Positions 62,808-64,000 of a DNA stretch of 64,000 nt are shown in pieces. The first letter of the stretch is position 1. The number at the start of each line of letters is the position of its first letter. Origin of the DNA: Pseudomonas asiatica (GTDB lineage Bacteria; Pseudomonadota; Gammaproteobacteria; Pseudomonadales; Pseudomonadaceae). The stretch covers positions 620,001-684,000 of the forward strand of contig NZ_BLJF01000001.1 in the NCBI RefSeq assembly GCF_009932335.1, written 5' to 3'. The notes under the pieces are model-generated. The model did not search any database and had not been told where the DNA came from. It saw only the letters and a program-made list of their open reading frames with translations. The translations under genes and the position numbers were made by a program.

Positions 62808-64000
62808 ATGGGCACGAGCAAGCACGGTGTGCTGGCGAACCTGGGCATGGCACGCAAACTCGGCCTGGGCTTTGCCCTGGTGCTGGTGCTGACCCTGGCG
62901 GTGGCCGGCATTGGCATTGCCGCGCTGCACAGCGTTGGCCAGCGCTTCGACAGCTTGCGCCAGCTGGCCCAGTTCAATACTGACCTGCTGCGCTTGCGCC
63001 AGCACGAGCAGGCATTTGCCCTGCGCTCCGACCTGCAGCAGGCCGAGGCCTTGCGCAGCGGCTTGCAGGGCCTGGTCGAACGCGCCCGTGGCCTGCCGGC
63101 GCTGGCGGCGGTGGAAACCGACCTGGCAGCCTATGGCCAGGCGTTCGAGGCCTTTGTCGAGGCGGTGCAGGCCAAGGAGCTGGCGCTGGACATGGCCAGT
63201 TGGTCGGTGTCCAGCGTGGCCAATAACCTCGATGTACTGCAGGCCGGCCTGGCCGATGACGGCGTGTATACCCTCAAGCAGTCCCAGGGCCAGCAGGGCG
63301 GCGCGTTCCTCGAGCAGGCCACGCAGGTGGCGCAGGTGTCGCGGCTGATGCTGCAGGCCATGGACGAAGCGCGGGTACGCCTGGAAAAAAGCCGCAAGGG
63401 CGAAGAGGGCGTCAGCCAGGAGCGCATTGCCCAGACCGTCGAAGCCGCCAGCCTGGTCAGCCAGTTGCAGGGCGCTGTCAGCGATGCCGGCTACCAGAGT
63501 GTGCTGGGCGAAGTGGCGGGGCACATTGGCAGCTTCTCGGAAAAGCTTAACGAATACACGGACCAACTGGCCCGCGAGCAGGGCTTGAAGGCGCAGTTGC
63601 AGGCCAGTGCCGAGCAAGTCACCAACCGGGTCGACCAGGCTTACCTGGGGCAGGAGCAGGCCCTGCAGGGCGAATTGCAACGCAATGCCGTGGCCATCGG
63701 CCTGGCTACCGCATTGGCGCTGCTGGTAGGTGTGCTGGCAGCCTGGCTGATCACCCGCGCCGTGGTCGGCCCGCTCAAGCATGTGATTGCCCGCGCCCAG
63801 CGCATCGCTGCCGGCGAGCTGAGCTTCGACGCCCAGGCACCACGCCGTGACGAAGTAGGGCAGTTGATGCAGGCCATGCAGCAGATGGCGGCGGGCCTGT
63901 CGGGCATTGTCAGCGGTTTGCAGCAGGGCATCGAGCAACTGGCCGGCAATGCGCAGGCGCTGTCGGCGGTGACCGAGCAGACCAACCGCGAGGTGGGCAG
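62808..64000 (+). CDS. Methyl-accepting chemotaxis protein, HBM type, 5' part
   Basis: The reading frame is open to the window end; 397 codons are visible. It has a transmembrane helix at about 17-40, a long all-helical periplasmic domain of about 240 residues matching the helical bimodular (HBM) ligand-binding type, a second helix near 304-325 and a HAMP domain (about 325-380), then the start of the signalling domain. HBM receptors in P. putida (e.g. McpS) sense TCA-cycle acids, but the ligand here is unknown. The start is ATG 62808 behind AGAAGGGG. Confidence 0.88.
   Translation, partial: MGTSKHGVLANLGMARKLGLGFALVLVLTLAVAGIGIAALHSVGQRFDSLRQLAQFNTDLLRLRQHEQAFALRSDLQQAEALRSGLQGLVERARGLPALAAVETDLAAYGQAFEAFVEAVQAKELALDMASWSVSSVANNLDVLQAGLADDGVYTLKQSQGQQGGAFLEQATQVAQVSRLMLQAMDEARVRLEKSRKGEEGVSQERIAQTVEAASLVSQLQGAVSDAGYQSVLGEVAGHIGSFSEKLNEYTDQLAREQGLKAQLQASAEQVTNRVDQAYLGQEQALQGELQRNAVAIGLATALALLVGVLAAWLITRAVVGPLKHVIARAQRIAAGELSFDAQAPRRDEVGQLMQAMQQMAAGLSGIVSGLQQGIEQLAGNAQALSAVTEQTNREVG

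Overview
The window is a chromosomal segment of a Pseudomonas of the P. putida group. The evidence is high-GC housekeeping genes with Pseudomonas-specific order and fusions (ubiG-mupP-yciK opposite mtnA-gyrA-serC-pheA-[tyrA-aroA]-cmk-rpsA), the O-antigen locus lying between ihfB and wbpM, and many P. putida-type REP palindromes (variants of GTAGGAGCGGCC / GTGGGAGCGGG) in the gaps. All identifications come from reading the translated sequence; no database search was run.

Layout. 1-6.6 kb: trhO (5' cut by the window edge), a FrnE-like DsbA-fold protein, an MsbA-type ABC exporter, a membrane PAS-GGDEF-EAL protein and a TenA/PqqC-like protein. 6.7-8.9 kb, minus strand: ubiG-mupP-yciK. 9.0-20.8 kb: mtnA, gyrA, then the serine/aromatic operon running into cmk and rpsA. 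20.8-23.4 kb: an accessory insertion between rpsA and ihfB, which are normally neighbours. It holds an acyltransferase, about 0.9 kb of REP-type repeats with a 16-G run, and a secreted protein. 23.7-25.9 kb: ihfB, a lapA-domain gene and a beta-CASP metallo-beta-lactamase nuclease.

26-50.7 kb is the O-antigen locus. It has two wzz genes, then wbpA-wbpB-wbpC-wbpD-wbpE, wzx, wzy, a hexapeptide acetyltransferase, a glycosyltransferase, wbpG-hisH2-hisF2, wbjB-wbjC-wbjD-wbjE, a wbpV/wbpK-type reductase, wbpL and wbpM. Inferred logic: WbpA/B/E/D make UDP-GlcNAc(3NAc)A, and WbpG/HisH2/HisF2 would convert an acetamido group to acetamidino. WbjB/C/D make UDP-L-FucNAc. WbpM plus the reductase make the initiating sugar that WbpL loads on undecaprenyl phosphate. 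Wzx, Wzy and Wzz export, polymerise and set length. With WbpL and two further glycosyltransferases, a trisaccharide repeat is the simplest prediction. No wbpI-type 2-epimerase is present in the cluster. Two genes are broken as read: wbpC by a perfect 92-bp tandem duplication (a candidate reversible switch) and wzy by a frameshift.

50.9-64 kb: rfbCBDA (dTDP-L-rhamnose), wecB, a ComEA-like protein, a DUF2897 gene, pyrF, uppP, a DUF3077-type gene, a CurA-like reductase, an SDR, a decayed MocR-type regulator and the 5' part of an HBM-type chemoreceptor cut by the window edge. The most notable non-coding structures are a 211-bp inverted repeat pair (22.4 and 59.7 kb) bracketing ihfB, the whole O-antigen locus and rfb, the wbpC duplication, a near-perfect 90-bp inverted pair upstream of gyrA and a 56-bp perfect palindrome in the mupP-yciK gap. 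No tRNA, rRNA, CRISPR array or insertion sequence was seen.
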